From positions 99,184-163,183 of the forward strand of contig CALDHM010000029.1 in the NCBI GenBank assembly GCA_937941455.1: a stretch of DNA of 64,000 nucleotides. Direction: 5' to 3'. Of the stretch, positions 17,778-27,001 are shown piece after piece (the stretch's first letter is position 1; each line of letters opens with the position of its first letter). Made by a program: the position numbers and the translations under genes. Under the pieces are notes generated by a model. The model was not told the DNA's origin. It saw only the letters and a list, made by a program, of their open reading frames with translations, and searched no databases. The stretch comes from an uncultured Pirellulaceae bacterium (GTDB taxonomy: Bacteria; Planctomycetota; Planctomycetia; Pirellulales; Pirellulaceae).

Positions 17778-18908
17778 CTACTTCTGAACAACGACGACGT
17801 CAACATTCAAATACTTGCCGTCGCGGAAGACAGTCAGCGTCGTGGGCTTGTCAATAGCCGACATCGAGACTAGCGTGACCAGATGCGAATCGTTGGCGAC
17901 CTTGCGGTCTCCCACTTTGAGAATGACGTCGCCTACTCGCAAACCGACCTTGGCAGCCGGAGAATCGCTGGCGACCGCCGCAACTTGAGCGCCATACGCT
18001 TCCTTGATCCCCAAGTCGATACCGCGACCAGGCCGATAATCCCCGTTGAGAGAAACGCCAATATAGCCTCGCCGCGCATAACCGTAGTCAATCAGGTCGG
18101 TGACCACGCGCAGTACCATTTCGATCGGAATAGTGAAGCCGATGCCATCGCTACCTCCCGAATTGCTCGCGATAGCCGTGTTGATGCCGATCACTTCGCC
18201 GTGGAGATTGAACAACGGACCACCGCTATTGCCAGGATTGATTGACGCGTCGGTTTGCAAGAAGTCTTGGTACCTCACGCCTTGCGGACCGAGTTCCAAG
18301 TCGTGCCGATTCTTCGCGCTGATGATGCCGTAGCTGACGGATTGACTTAAACCAAACGGACTTCCTACGGCAATGACAAAGTCACCGGGCTCTACAAAAT
18401 GCGAGTCGCCGAGTCGAGCGGCCTGAAAAGAATTGCCCTCTAGCAACATGACCGCCAGATCGGATTCGCGGTCGTGGCGCACGCTGACAGGGCGATGCAG
18501 ACGATCCTCGATCGTCATGATGATGTCTTTGGTCTCCGCTCCGTGAATCACGTGCGAATTAGTAACAACGAAAAATCGGTCGCGATACTGGATGACCACC
18601 CCAGAACCCGCCTCTTCGATCATGGCGACCTTGGAGTTCGCCGTTTCCGATTTTCCGGCATTGGCGCGGGGCTTTTTCGCATCGATGTGGACAACGCAGC
18701 CCTTGGTGGCCCGCACGATCTCACGGACCAGGCCCTGTTGCATGCGAAACTCGCTGCCCCGTTGCCGCAGAGCGAAGAAATCATCAGCCCGTTCGCTCTC
18801 CTGCGCGAATCCTTGCTCCTGAGCGCGAGCGACAGTCGCCCCGTGCCATGCGAGCGCAATGCATCCGCAGCAGGCGAAACCCCAAAAGATCGCGCGGACG
18901 GATTTCAT
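17778..18908 (-). CDS. HtrA/DegP-type serine protease with one PDZ domain
   Basis: A 376-residue periplasmic protease with an N-terminal signal (ACCGCIALAWHGATVARAQ). The trypsin-like domain shows all three catalytic residues: His in VVTNSHVIHG, Asp in RESDLAVMLLEG and Ser in INPGNSGGPLFNLHGEVIG. A single PDZ domain follows at about 275-370 (YIGVSLNG..., VASDSPAAKVGLRVGDVILK). Family members degrade or refold damaged envelope proteins. Only one PDZ is present, as in DegS-type enzymes, but the membrane anchor of DegS is replaced by a cleavable-looking signal. It is a single-gene unit. Confidence 0.93.
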   Translation of the reverse strand: MKSVRAIFWGFACCGCIALAWHGATVARAQEQGFAQESERADDFFALRQRGSEFRMQQGLVREIVRATKGCVVHIDAKKPRANAGKSETANSKVAMIEEAGSGVVIQYRDRFFVVTNSHVIHGAETKDIIMTIEDRLHRPVSVRHDRESDLAVMLLEGNSFQAARLGDSHFVEPGDFVIAVGSPFGLSQSVSYGIISAKNRHDLELGPQGVRYQDFLQTDASINPGNSGGPLFNLHGEVIGINTAIASNSGGSDGIGFTIPIEMVLRVVTDLIDYGYARRGYIGVSLNGDYRPGRGIDLGIKEAYGAQVAAVASDSPAAKVGLRVGDVILKVGDRKVANDSHLVTLVSMSAIDKPTTLTVFRDGKYLNVDVVVVQK

Positions 18909-19033
18909 AGATTATCTCGCAGCCTCGGCATAACGGTTAAAACACTTTCTACGGTAATCGGATTGTACGCAAAGACGAGAGTCAATTCCAACTTTTTACG
19001 CAAAATCCTGGTTTGGAGTTCGGGGTGTGCGGA

Positions 19034-19477
19034 TTAGGAAAAATGGATATCCAGATCCGGGAGGGTCCGGTCGTCCCCATGCGAATCAAATACCTTGCCC
19101 CAATCCGGATTGCCAGATTTGTCCAATTCGTTCCGTTCGCTTTGTCGCTGGCAATTGATACACATGGTAGCGTAGGGAAGGGCCTGCAAACGAGGCAGAC
19201 CGATGGTGCCGTTGCAGTATTCACATTTCCCGTACTTGCCGGCTTGAATTCGTTTCAGGGCGATCTCGATGTTGCGGAGCTCGCGGGAAGCCACCTCGAC
19301 CAATTGGGAGCTGATTTCCCCGAAGGTGGAATCGCTGGCGAAATCAATGACGTCGCCACCGCCGTGCTGCTGCATTTGTTCAAGCAGACTGTGGTCACCA
19401 GCCAAGGCGTTTTGGAGGGCTTCGCGGCGTTGTTTCAATACGGCTTCGATTTTGGCAAGGGTCTCTTTTCTGGCCAT
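19034..19477 (-). CDS. DksA/TraR-type zinc-finger protein
   Basis: A 147-residue protein with an N-terminal coiled-coil region (LAKIEAVLKQRREALQNALA, then SSQLVEVASRELRNIEIALK). A C-terminal four-cysteine zinc finger follows, CEYCNG...CINC, within the typical GKYGKCEYC and RLQALPYATMCINCQR. DksA-type proteins bind the RNA polymerase secondary channel and adjust transcription, often with ppGpp. The FASDSTFGEISSQL segment resembles that of other bacterial DksA-like proteins. The ATG at 19477 fits the family better than an extended reading to 19564. A shorter relative lies at 49436. Confidence 0.88.
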   Translation of the reverse strand: MARKETLAKIEAVLKQRREALQNALAGDHSLLEQMQQHGGGDVIDFASDSTFGEISSQLVEVASRELRNIEIALKRIQAGKYGKCEYCNGTIGLPRLQALPYATMCINCQRQSERNELDKSGNPDWGKVFDSHGDDRTLPDLDIHFS

Positions 19478-19745
19478 GTTAATTGTTTGTGGTTGAGAAT
19501 CTTTCGCACGTGGCGATGAAGGCGACGATACGTCGGTACTATAGTTCGTGCCGCGCGAACGCAAGCCAAATTTTCACGAAAGCCTTTTGCAGTTATTCAA
19601 CGTTCCCACCCTCGATGTTGCGATTGTAGGAATTGCAACGAACAGGCGAGATTTTTCAGCAAGATTTACCAACTAACTGGCCGTTGCCGTTGACACCCTG
19701 CAATCGCGACCTATAGCTCTTTGTAGCCTGGACGACAAATCAACC

Positions 19746-22121
19746 ATGACACACCTTGCCTCCTCCTTCCTCAGGGTAATTCCCAAACGATTAAACAACA
19801 TGAATGATGTTCTGACCGCCAACGCTGTTTGGACTTGGACTTGGACCGGTGGGCCACTTGCCGGAACTGTCCAACCATTGATCGGAAACCAAATCGAACT
19901 GTACCCCGACCGCGATAGTCGCTTGCCCCTAATCAAGCTTTGGCACACGCCGGTTGGCTTCGTGGTGCAAATCGCGGGCAAAAAAGTGATGCGGGACGGC
20001 GTCCGTGCCGACGTGCTTTTGCTACAACCCGGCGATTGCTTGCGGACCAAAGAGTTTGAAGCTGTTATCGATTGGTCCCCGATCGAGGCAAACCCAGCCT
20101 GCTTTGCCACCCCCTGGAGCCCCGAAACTGACTGCGTCGCTGATGGTTTGACAGGGGAAAATTCCTCGGCGGCTGAAGTAGCGACAAGCGACGAGTTGGA
20201 CAAAGCCTATACCGAACTCGAGCAACCGTTGCCGGACCGATCAACTGAGGGCAACGAAGATTCCGAGGCACTTGGTGAGAACCGCACCCTTGCCCGCGAA
20301 CAGCAATCGACAGGGGCAAACCATTTGCAAGATGCCCTGCAAGCTCTCGAAAGTATCAAACAACAGTTGCTCGCTGCTCCTCTGGGCATGTCCAGTGCGG
20401 TTTTCGAGTCGCTTGACGACATCGCCCGTCGACTCGATTTGACGGCGGAACTGATCAAAGAATTGGCCATGACCACCGAAAAGGCAACGAGCGATTCGGC
20501 GGCACCTACCGCACAAGCCGAAAAAAACGATGCCCCCGATCAGCTCAAGAAAATCCTCAAACGTCTCGAAGTTGAGTCGGTAGACATCAGCGACTTGGTG
20601 GAATTAAAAGCCAATAAATCCATCTCCGATGCCGACTTACTGCAAATCAACCCCATTTACCTGGTATCGACTCCTCCTGCGGCATCCGAGGATCGTGACG
20701 AAACTTTGACTGAGGCTTCCAGCCAGCCGACTCCTAAGCTCGATGCGATCGACGATTCCAAAGATGTTCGCGCGGAACAATTGGAAACGCTGAACAATGA
20801 ACCCAGCAATGAAATTCCGGTAGTGGCCGACCCGGAACCACCCGAGAGTATTCCTGAGTTGCAGCAATTTCGGGAATCCGAAACGGATACTGTAGAAGCG
20901 TTCCCCGAGTCTAGCCGCGGTAGCGAAACCGAAAATTTGCCGTTTGCCGAGGACGAAACAGAAACAACAGATGCCGCGACAAGCGACGAACTCGATTTCG
21001 AGCGACAACGCCCGGAAATGCACTCGGCGATGGACTCGCCTGCGGACGCGATGAACTCGCTGGCCAAGGATTCTCGCGTTGATATCGTGGATTATTCTCA
21101 CGTGGATTATTCCCACGAGGCGGTGGGGCAGATCATGGATTATCCCGGCGACACAGCTATGCCTGTCGAAGATTTTGCCTATGGACTGAATGATACGAGT
21201 TATCCCAAGGACCTCGTCGCTCCAACAGAGCCAGCGACCGAACATTACCCAGGAGACTTCAGTTCCTCCTACAGTCATCACATGATGCACACGCCGCATC
21301 ATGAAGAAGTAATCGAAAGCCGTTCGAATGTCACGGTGGAAGTGGCGTTGGCAAATCTGAATATCATCAACGAGGATGGATCAGCGACTGCAGAAGAAAG
21401 TTTCAATGAAGAACACTTGGCATTTCAACGTCAGGCATCGGTCGACGAGGCCCCGCCATCAACCGAACCAATCGTCGGTTTGTCCACAGCCGCCTACCTG
21501 AGTAGCATTCTGCAAGAGGAATCGCAGAAGGAGCAACCGTTACCGGAGGAAACTCCGGTTGTCGACGAATCGCCCGTCGTCAACGACGCGACTTGCGAAT
21601 ATGATTCCGACGACGGCATCAACGCCTACATGAACCAGTTGTTCAGTCGTTTACGAGGAGATAAAGCACCGGCCCAGACACCCGCCTCGCAAGCGAAAAA
21701 GAAAGAAGTAGTCGAACCGACTTTTGCCGAAACGCCAACGAAAAACGTTCAACCACTTGTTCCGCTGAAGGAAGAGGAATTCGTTCCCCAAAAAACGGCG
21801 CCGGAACTGCAGAAGGACATGAACGCCATGCGCCGTTTGGCCAACGAGTCGACCCGCGCCGCGTTAAGTACATTCAATGAGCAACGGAAAAAAGCGATGG
21901 CTAATGCTCGCATCGGCATGATGTTCGGCTTGTTTGGGTTTTCGGTGACCATGTTGCTTGTCAGCCGTAGCCTGGGCGACATTTTCAATCTGATTGGCAT
22001 CTCGGCACTGATCGCAGCGGCCGGAACAAGCGTTTGGCATTACCTCGAATTGAAAAAATTTAAACTGCTGGAACAACAAGCGGATCTCGCTGCGCCGCAA
22101 GCGAATTCAGAGAACCTTTGA
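19746..22121 (+). CDS. Large acidic protein with C-terminal membrane segments
   Basis: A 791-residue protein I cannot assign to a family. Residues about 20-115 form a beta-rich domain (WTWTWTGGPLAGTVQPLIGN, RDGVRADVLLLQPGDCLRTK) reminiscent of an FHA-like fold, although no FHA signature is visible. Residues 130-700 are strongly acidic and Ser/Thr/Glu-rich, probably disordered, with a Tyr-His-Ser-Asp patch (DYSHVDYSHEA). After a Lys/Arg-rich segment, two hydrophobic helices (IGMMFGLFGFSVTMLLVSR and IGISALIAAAGTSVWHYL) near 720-765 anchor the C-terminus. A second ATG at 19800 could be the true start. The arrangement suggests a tail-anchored scaffold with a long soluble arm. Confidence 0.75.
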   Translation: MTHLASSFLRVIPKRLNNMNDVLTANAVWTWTWTGGPLAGTVQPLIGNQIELYPDRDSRLPLIKLWHTPVGFVVQIAGKKVMRDGVRADVLLLQPGDCLRTKEFEAVIDWSPIEANPACFATPWSPETDCVADGLTGENSSAAEVATSDELDKAYTELEQPLPDRSTEGNEDSEALGENRTLAREQQSTGANHLQDALQALESIKQQLLAAPLGMSSAVFESLDDIARRLDLTAELIKELAMTTEKATSDSAAPTAQAEKNDAPDQLKKILKRLEVESVDISDLVELKANKSISDADLLQINPIYLVSTPPAASEDRDETLTEASSQPTPKLDAIDDSKDVRAEQLETLNNEPSNEIPVVADPEPPESIPELQQFRESETDTVEAFPESSRGSETENLPFAEDETETTDAATSDELDFERQRPEMHSAMDSPADAMNSLAKDSRVDIVDYSHVDYSHEAVGQIMDYPGDTAMPVEDFAYGLNDTSYPKDLVAPTEPATEHYPGDFSSSYSHHMMHTPHHEEVIESRSNVTVEVALANLNIINEDGSATAEESFNEEHLAFQRQASVDEAPPSTEPIVGLSTAAYLSSILQEESQKEQPLPEETPVVDESPVVNDATCEYDSDDGINAYMNQLFSRLRGDKAPAQTPASQAKKKEVVEPTFAETPTKNVQPLVPLKEEEFVPQKTAPELQKDMNAMRRLANESTRAALSTFNEQRKKAMANARIGMMFGLFGFSVTMLLVSRSLGDIFNLIGISALIAAAGTSVWHYLELKKFKLLEQQADLAAPQANSENL

Positions 22122-22190
22122 TCCTCATGGGAGTTGACCCACGGCCCTGGTCGGGAACGGTTGCGTGGCAAACAGGTTCGAGCATTCTTT

Positions 22191-23201
22191 CTAAATCAAG
22201 CGTAGCTCGCTCCAACCACGCAACCGATATCCCAACTTCGCTTGATCAAGCAGCCCCATCAAAGCCCGCAACGCGACACCAAAACCATCAGGTCCGCTAT
22301 ATCCGCCGAACTGCCCCCCCCGTTTGAGATGAGGCTCTAAATCCAAAACGAAATCCGTCAGGCCATGCGGGTGTAGCTTAGCGGCGAACTCAGCCCAATG
22401 ATCGCGCAGGTCGCCGAGCAACTCTGGGTAACCGGCCTCGCCAAGCCCCACAGGAACATATTGATTCAATGCCGCTTCATCGATCCAAGCCGACTCCGTT
22501 CGACGAATCGCTCGGTAATCTTTGACATGCAGCCAGCCAACATGTGGCCGCAGACGTTCCCATTGCCGCAGCACATCCTCCTTGCGAAACCCCTGTGTGA
22601 CCAGATTGGCGCCGTCGAATACCACCACAAGCGCCGCATCGTCGACATGCTCGATGATTTCGAGCAAGCTGGCAGCATCGTGGCCAATCAGATTCGCCTC
22701 GACCTCCATCCCGAAAATCAATCCAGCCGCCGAACACCGCTTAACGATTTCCCGAATGCGAGCCGCGGCCATTTCCATCAAGTCACGGCTGAGGCTGCCG
22801 CGTGGGGGATAAAACGAAAAACCCCGTAAACGGCGAGTCCCCAAGCGCCGGCAAATCGCTATCGCGCGATCGACCTCGACCTGCAAGTAGTCATCCGCCG
22901 GCCGAAACACATTGGCGGATCCATCGTCATCATCCACCAGTTTAACTTTGCCGATCGGCGAGCCCAATGAGGCGACCCGCAAATCGTATTCGACCAGTTT
23001 CTCGCTCACGATGTCCAATTCGGCATCGTTCAACTGCAAGACATTTTTCGGCCCTGTTCCCACATCGACGAACCGCAGGCTAACATGCGTCAGCCCCAAC
23101 GCAGTAGCGACGGCAAACTGCTCGCCGATGTTTTTGCTGGAGGAAATTTCATCGCAAAAACCACTCACGACGAGTTGAAGATCGCTGCCAATTGGTTCCA
23201 T
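22191..23201 (-). CDS. Sugar-phosphate isomerase/epimerase-like TIM-barrel protein
   Basis: A 336-residue protein of the xylose-isomerase-like (AP endonuclease 2) superfamily. It has CDEISSSKNIGEQFAVATAL at the N-terminus, then SLGSPIGKVKL, the metal-ligand glutamate region IFGMEVEANLIGHDAASL, VFDGANLVTQG, GWLHVKDYR and, near the end, DFVLDLEPHLK. These positions match the metal-binding barrel edges of the family, which isomerises or epimerises sugars and polyols; the substrate is unknown. The gene starts 9 bp after the queF stop in the same orientation, so the two are probably co-transcribed although their functions look unrelated. Confidence 0.85.
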   Translation of the reverse strand: MEPIGSDLQLVVSGFCDEISSSKNIGEQFAVATALGLTHVSLRFVDVGTGPKNVLQLNDAELDIVSEKLVEYDLRVASLGSPIGKVKLVDDDDGSANVFRPADDYLQVEVDRAIAICRRLGTRRLRGFSFYPPRGSLSRDLMEMAAARIREIVKRCSAAGLIFGMEVEANLIGHDAASLLEIIEHVDDAALVVVFDGANLVTQGFRKEDVLRQWERLRPHVGWLHVKDYRAIRRTESAWIDEAALNQYVPVGLGEAGYPELLGDLRDHWAEFAAKLHPHGLTDFVLDLEPHLKRGGQFGGYSGPDGFGVALRALMGLLDQAKLGYRLRGWSELRLI

Positions 23202-23210
23202 CGATCATAC

Positions 23211-23570
23211 TCACCGTTGCTGCACGTACTCGCAGACGATTCTCGATGAAATTCCGCCACGCGGCGTGAATTTCGCCGTCAATTCCAACCGCCGCGGCTG
23301 AATGACCGCCACAAAATCATCGAGGATCGCATTGGTAACGTTTTCGTAGAAAATCCCTTGATTGCGAAAGCTCTGCAAGTACAACTTGAGGCTTTTCAGT
23401 TCCACACATTTCTTGTCCGGCACGTAGCGAAACACCAATTCTCCAAAGTCAGGCTGGCCAGTCTTGGGACAAACCGAAGTGAATTCGGGACACAAAATTT
23501 CGATCACATAATCACGGCTCGGAAACTGATTGTCGAACGTTTCGAGAATGTTTTGTGAATCAGTCGGCAT
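23211..23570 (-). CDS. queF: NADPH-dependent 7-cyano-7-deazaguanine (preQ0) reductase
   Basis: QueF reduces the nitrile of preQ0 to the aminomethyl group of preQ1 in queuosine synthesis. The 119-residue protein is the short single-domain type. The catalytic Cys is in [17 protein letters not shown] near residue 34 and the [20 protein letters not shown] motif near 60-80 binds [23 protein letters not shown] completes the fold. It lies head-to-head with queE and 9 bp upstream of the isomerase-like gene. No preQ1 riboswitch could be recognised in front of it. Confidence 0.95.
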   Translation of the reverse strand: MPTDSQNILETFDNQFPSRDYVIEILCPEFTSVCPKTGQPDFGELVFRYVPDKKCVELKSLKLYLQSFRNQGIFYENVTNAILDDFVAVIQPRRLELTAKFTPRGGISSRIVCEYVQQR

Positions 23571-23786
23571 TGATTTTTTTCGCCTTATCCAAAATTCAGG
23601 GTAGACAAGTCCGATGCTCTCATTGTGGCACGCTCGCCCCAGGTCTCCAAGGGCCGGAGCGCAGCGCCACGGCGTCGCAGATCGCTGTGGCGTGTCCTCT
23701 CCTACCGTTGGCGGCGTAAACCGCGCACACTATCAAGAAATAATCAACTGTTTGACCACCCTTCGCTCAGCCCACTCGAAAACCTT

Positions 23787-24473
23787 ATGAAAATCTCCGA
23801 AGTCTATGCCAGCCGCCAAGGGGAGGGGCTGCTCACGGGAACCCCCAGTGTTTTCGTGCGGACCACGGGATGCAATCTGCGCTGCGATTTCTGCGATACC
23901 CCATTCACGTCGTGGCATCCTGAAGGTGAACAGCGAACCGTTGCGGAGTTGGTCAAACAAGTCCTAGCCTTCAAGTTGACTCATGTCGTGATCACCGGTG
24001 GCGAGCCGATGCTGCCCAGCGAGATCGTTGAGTTAACGGAACAACTAAAACAGGCGGCGCAGCACATCACCATCGAAACTGCGGGGACCGTTTACCGCCC
24101 TGTCGCCTGCGACCTGATGTCGATCAGCCCAAAGCTCGCGAATTCGACGCCGTCACGCGAGCGGGGAGGGCAGTGGCATGATCGGCACGAACAACGGCGG
24201 CTTCGCCTCGACGTCGTGCAGCGATTGATCGCCGAGTACCACTACCAATTGAAATTCGTGGTTGCCGTCGCGAACGACCTCGATGAGATCGAAGGCTTGA
24301 TTGACCAACTGCCGGAGATTGATCGCCAACGGGTTTTGCTAATGCCCGAAGGAACCGAGTTAGCGGCCTTGAACCAGCGAGCCAGTTGGCTGCGGCCCCA
24401 GGCCGAGTCGCGCGGCTTCCGGTTTTGCCCGCGAATGCACATCGAATGGTTCGGCCATACGCGGGGTACCTGA
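23787..24473 (+). CDS. queE: 7-carboxy-7-deazaguanine synthase (radical SAM)
   Basis: QueE is a radical-SAM enzyme converting 6-carboxytetrahydropterin to 7-carboxy-7-deazaguanine. The 228-residue protein starts MKISEVYASRQGEGLLTG. It has the CX3CX2C cluster motif CNLRCDFCDTPFTSW near residue 30, VVITGGEPMLP near 70 and TIETAGTVY near 95, all in family order. The ATG at 23787 was chosen because this N-terminus is conserved; the frame stays open upstream to 23625 with Arg-rich sequence. It is divergent from queF. queC and queD are not in the window. Confidence 0.95.
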   Translation: MKISEVYASRQGEGLLTGTPSVFVRTTGCNLRCDFCDTPFTSWHPEGEQRTVAELVKQVLAFKLTHVVITGGEPMLPSEIVELTEQLKQAAQHITIETAGTVYRPVACDLMSISPKLANSTPSRERGGQWHDRHEQRRLRLDVVQRLIAEYHYQLKFVVAVANDLDEIEGLIDQLPEIDRQRVLLMPEGTELAALNQRASWLRPQAESRGFRFCPRMHIEWFGHTRGT

Positions 24474-24547
24474 CCCTGCTGTCAAAGGTCCTGCGGCGGG
24501 GCCGCAGCCGGTTTTCCGCAGTCGGTCACTGCGGTATCGGCCCATCC

Positions 24548-25705
24548 TCAGGTAGCAACCGGTTTTTCTGGGCTCGGCGGATGAGCCGGAGACTTAGGCG
24601 CAGTGATCAGCACCAAACACGCCCCCAAAATGACGACCAACAAGCTCAAAAAGAACGCCCAAGATAGTTGATCCCATAAACCTTGAGCAAGCGACTCCGA
24701 CAAAGTATTCACGATCGGCGCCCCGCCGAACACCAGCGGCATAACGTAAATGGGCTTTCCGCCAAAGTTGAACGCGTAGATGATCCCCAGCGCCCCGAAA
24801 GCTCCCACGACACCTCCCAGCAAGGCCCAAATCACCCCCCCCCAATGACGCCAACTCCCCGGCTCCGGAAACTGGTTCAGGAGCAAGAAGGGAGCGATCA
24901 CGGCAATGACGAAGTAAGCCAATCCCACACACAAAAATGGTCGCAGACGACTCCCCATCATTTTGGCTTGTCCCGCATGCAGCACCGGGCCATAGGCTCC
25001 CCAGCACAGGGCTGTCATCAGCACAAACAGCAAGTTCATCGGATTCGGACCTTTCTTGGCCGTCGTTGTCGTCGTTTTGGCGTCGTCAATCACCTGGTCC
25101 GCCGATGACTTGCCAACGTTTTGTTTTTCATCAGAAGCCGGATCTTGGACATTCTCTTCCTCGGTCGGCTCGCGAGGTGCCTGTGCGTCCATCAAGTCAC
25201 CTAGGGCAAGTACCGCCTTGTTTTCGGCTACTGTTTTCTGCGGCTTGAAACTCAAAACGCCAATCGCTCCGATCGCGACAATCGCGATACCGACATAAAA
25301 CAGCAGGGATGCATTTCCGGTCGTGCGATTCATGAACATCGTGAATAGCGTATTCATGACCGGCGCGCATCCGAACACGAGGGGCATCACGAATACAGGA
25401 GAGCCGCCAAATTTGAACGCCATGATGATCCCCAGTGCCCCCAGCGCTCCGATCCCGCCGGCCGTGAACGACCACAGGAATCCGCTCAGGCTCCAAGTCC
25501 CCTTTTCTCCTTTGCGGAACAATACTAGCAAAGGGAACACGACGGCGATGACGAAGTATGCGATTCCGACACAAATCAAAGCGCGCAGCGTGCTTTTATG
25601 AACACCGTCCCCCAAACGATTTTGCCCCTCGTGCAACACGGGGCCGTACAAGCCCCAACAGAGGACAGTTAATCCAACGAACCACAAAAATGCCAAACGC
25701 CCCAT
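24548..25705 (-). CDS. Ten-TM permease with internal duplication (DMT/GRP type)
   Basis: A 385-residue membrane protein made of two similar halves. The first begins FVGLTVLCWGLYGPVLHEGQ and the second FVLMTALCWGAYGPVLHAGQ. Both continue with LR..(I/L)CVG(I/L)AYFVIAV, GALGALGII(M)AF(K/N)FGG and VMPLVFGCAP or VMPLVFGGAP. Each half has about five membrane segments, and a charged Glu/Asp/Thr linker of about 60 residues (TTTTTAKKG) separates them. This is the plan of drug/metabolite or glucose/rhamnose (GRP/RhaT) transporters; the substrate is unknown. The ATG at 25705 removes an unlikely hydrophilic leader that would start at 25804. The gene converges with queE. Confidence 0.82.
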   Translation of the reverse strand: MGRLAFLWFVGLTVLCWGLYGPVLHEGQNRLGDGVHKSTLRALICVGIAYFVIAVVFPLLVLFRKGEKGTWSLSGFLWSFTAGGIGALGALGIIMAFKFGGSPVFVMPLVFGCAPVMNTLFTMFMNRTTGNASLLFYVGIAIVAIGAIGVLSFKPQKTVAENKAVLALGDLMDAQAPREPTEEENVQDPASDEKQNVGKSSADQVIDDAKTTTTTAKKGPNPMNLLFVLMTALCWGAYGPVLHAGQAKMMGSRLRPFLCVGLAYFVIAVIAPFLLLNQFPEPGSWRHWGGVIWALLGGVVGAFGALGIIYAFNFGGKPIYVMPLVFGGAPIVNTLSESLAQGLWDQLSWAFFLSLLVVILGACLVLITAPKSPAHPPSPEKPVAT

Positions 25706-25860
25706 AATCGCCTTTCCAGATTGTCCGACAAGCCTATCGGATCGCCTGCTTGAGCACACGTCTACTTCCCAACTGCCGCTCGCCATTTTACTCTGGTAGG
25801 GCAAAGGCCGGTATCTCGTGACCCTCGCGATTGTTGTCGCACGTTCTCTGCAGGATCTCT

Positions 25861-26802
25861 ATGAAATTCAGCGACTACATCTGGATGAATGGTCAACTTA
25901 TACCCTGGCAGAATGCGACGGTTCATGTGATGACCCACGCCTTGCATTACGGTACAAGCGTTTTCGAGGGGATCCGGTCATATGCGGTCCCGCAGGGCGC
26001 AGCCATCTTTAGACTCGATGCGCATCTCAAACGCCTCTATGATTCCGCGAAAGTCTATCGGATCGACATCCGTTATTCATTTGAGGAACTCCGCCAAGCT
26101 TGCTTTTTGACGGTGGCAAAAAATCGACTGACCAACGCCTACATTCGTCCCCTCGTCTTCCGCGGCTTCGGTTCGATCGGCGTGGTTCCTCCCGCTGACG
26201 CCCCCATCGAGGTCGTCATCGCCGCCTTCGAAATCGATGCCTACTTGGGAAGAGATGGACTCGAAAACGGTATCGATGCCTGCGTTTCGAGTTGGCATCG
26301 AACCAACAGCTCGACTAATCCCGTGTTGGCCAAGGCCGGGGGGCATTACCTCAACGCTTACCTGATCGGCTCCGAGGCGCGGCGGCATGGCTATGCGGAG
26401 GGAATCAGCGTCAACGCATCCGGCCTCGTCGCGGAAGGTTCCGCGGAAAATTTATTCATCATCCGCAACGGCAAAATTTATACGCCGCCATTGGCCGCTG
26501 CGATTCTCGGTGGCATCACTCGTGATTCGATCATCCAACTCGCCCGCGATGCGGGGATCGACGTCATCGAAGAGGCTATTCCACGCGAATTGCTGTACAC
26601 CTGCGACGAACTGTTTATGACAGGGACCGCCGCCGAGGTGACTCCGATTCGCAGTGTCGATCGCTTGCCGGTCGGGAACGGCCGCCCGGGCCCGATCACT
26701 CAAATGATCCAGAAAAGGTTCTTCGGACTGTTCTCGGGACAAACCCCTGACCGGCACTCCTGGCTGGATGCAGTGCCGCAGCATTTATATCCCACGGATT
26801 GA
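25861..26802 (+). CDS. ilvE: Branched-chain amino acid aminotransferase
   Basis: IlvE performs the last step of Leu, Ile and Val synthesis. The 313-residue fold-type IV PLP enzyme has YIWMNGQLIPWQNATVHVMT and HYGTSVFEGIRSYAVPQGAA. The PLP lysine is in NPVLAKAGGHYLNAYLIGSE, followed by GISVNASGLVAEGSAENLFI, the GGITRDSIIQLA phosphate-binding segment and ELFMTGTAAEVTPI. The ATG at 25861 matches the family start. The gene is followed 200 bp later by the EF-G paralogue in the same direction. Confidence 0.95.
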   Translation: MKFSDYIWMNGQLIPWQNATVHVMTHALHYGTSVFEGIRSYAVPQGAAIFRLDAHLKRLYDSAKVYRIDIRYSFEELRQACFLTVAKNRLTNAYIRPLVFRGFGSIGVVPPADAPIEVVIAAFEIDAYLGRDGLENGIDACVSSWHRTNSSTNPVLAKAGGHYLNAYLIGSEARRHGYAEGISVNASGLVAEGSAENLFIIRNGKIYTPPLAAAILGGITRDSIIQLARDAGIDVIEEAIPRELLYTCDELFMTGTAAEVTPIRSVDRLPVGNGRPGPITQMIQKRFFGLFSGQTPDRHSWLDAVPQHLYPTD

Positions 26803-27001
26803 CGCTGGATCAGACAACTCTTCCCCTGTCGGTGGCGCGAGAGTTGGTAAAGTTACCGTCACGGCGCTCTTTGAAACAATTGTGGCCGCTAGTGGTCCTT
26901 GCGCCCCTTTGGTGCTTGCGAAAGGCTGGGGTCTGTGGCATATTTTCAGTTTCAGTCGAATTTTTTAATCGAAGCTTCAACTATTTTCCCAACGAGGCAG
27001 A

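Noticed and set aside
23571..23786. preQ1 riboswitch between queF and queE
   Set aside because: No recognisable preQ1 aptamer pseudoknot or A-rich tail next to a Shine-Dalgarno sequence could be traced on either strand.
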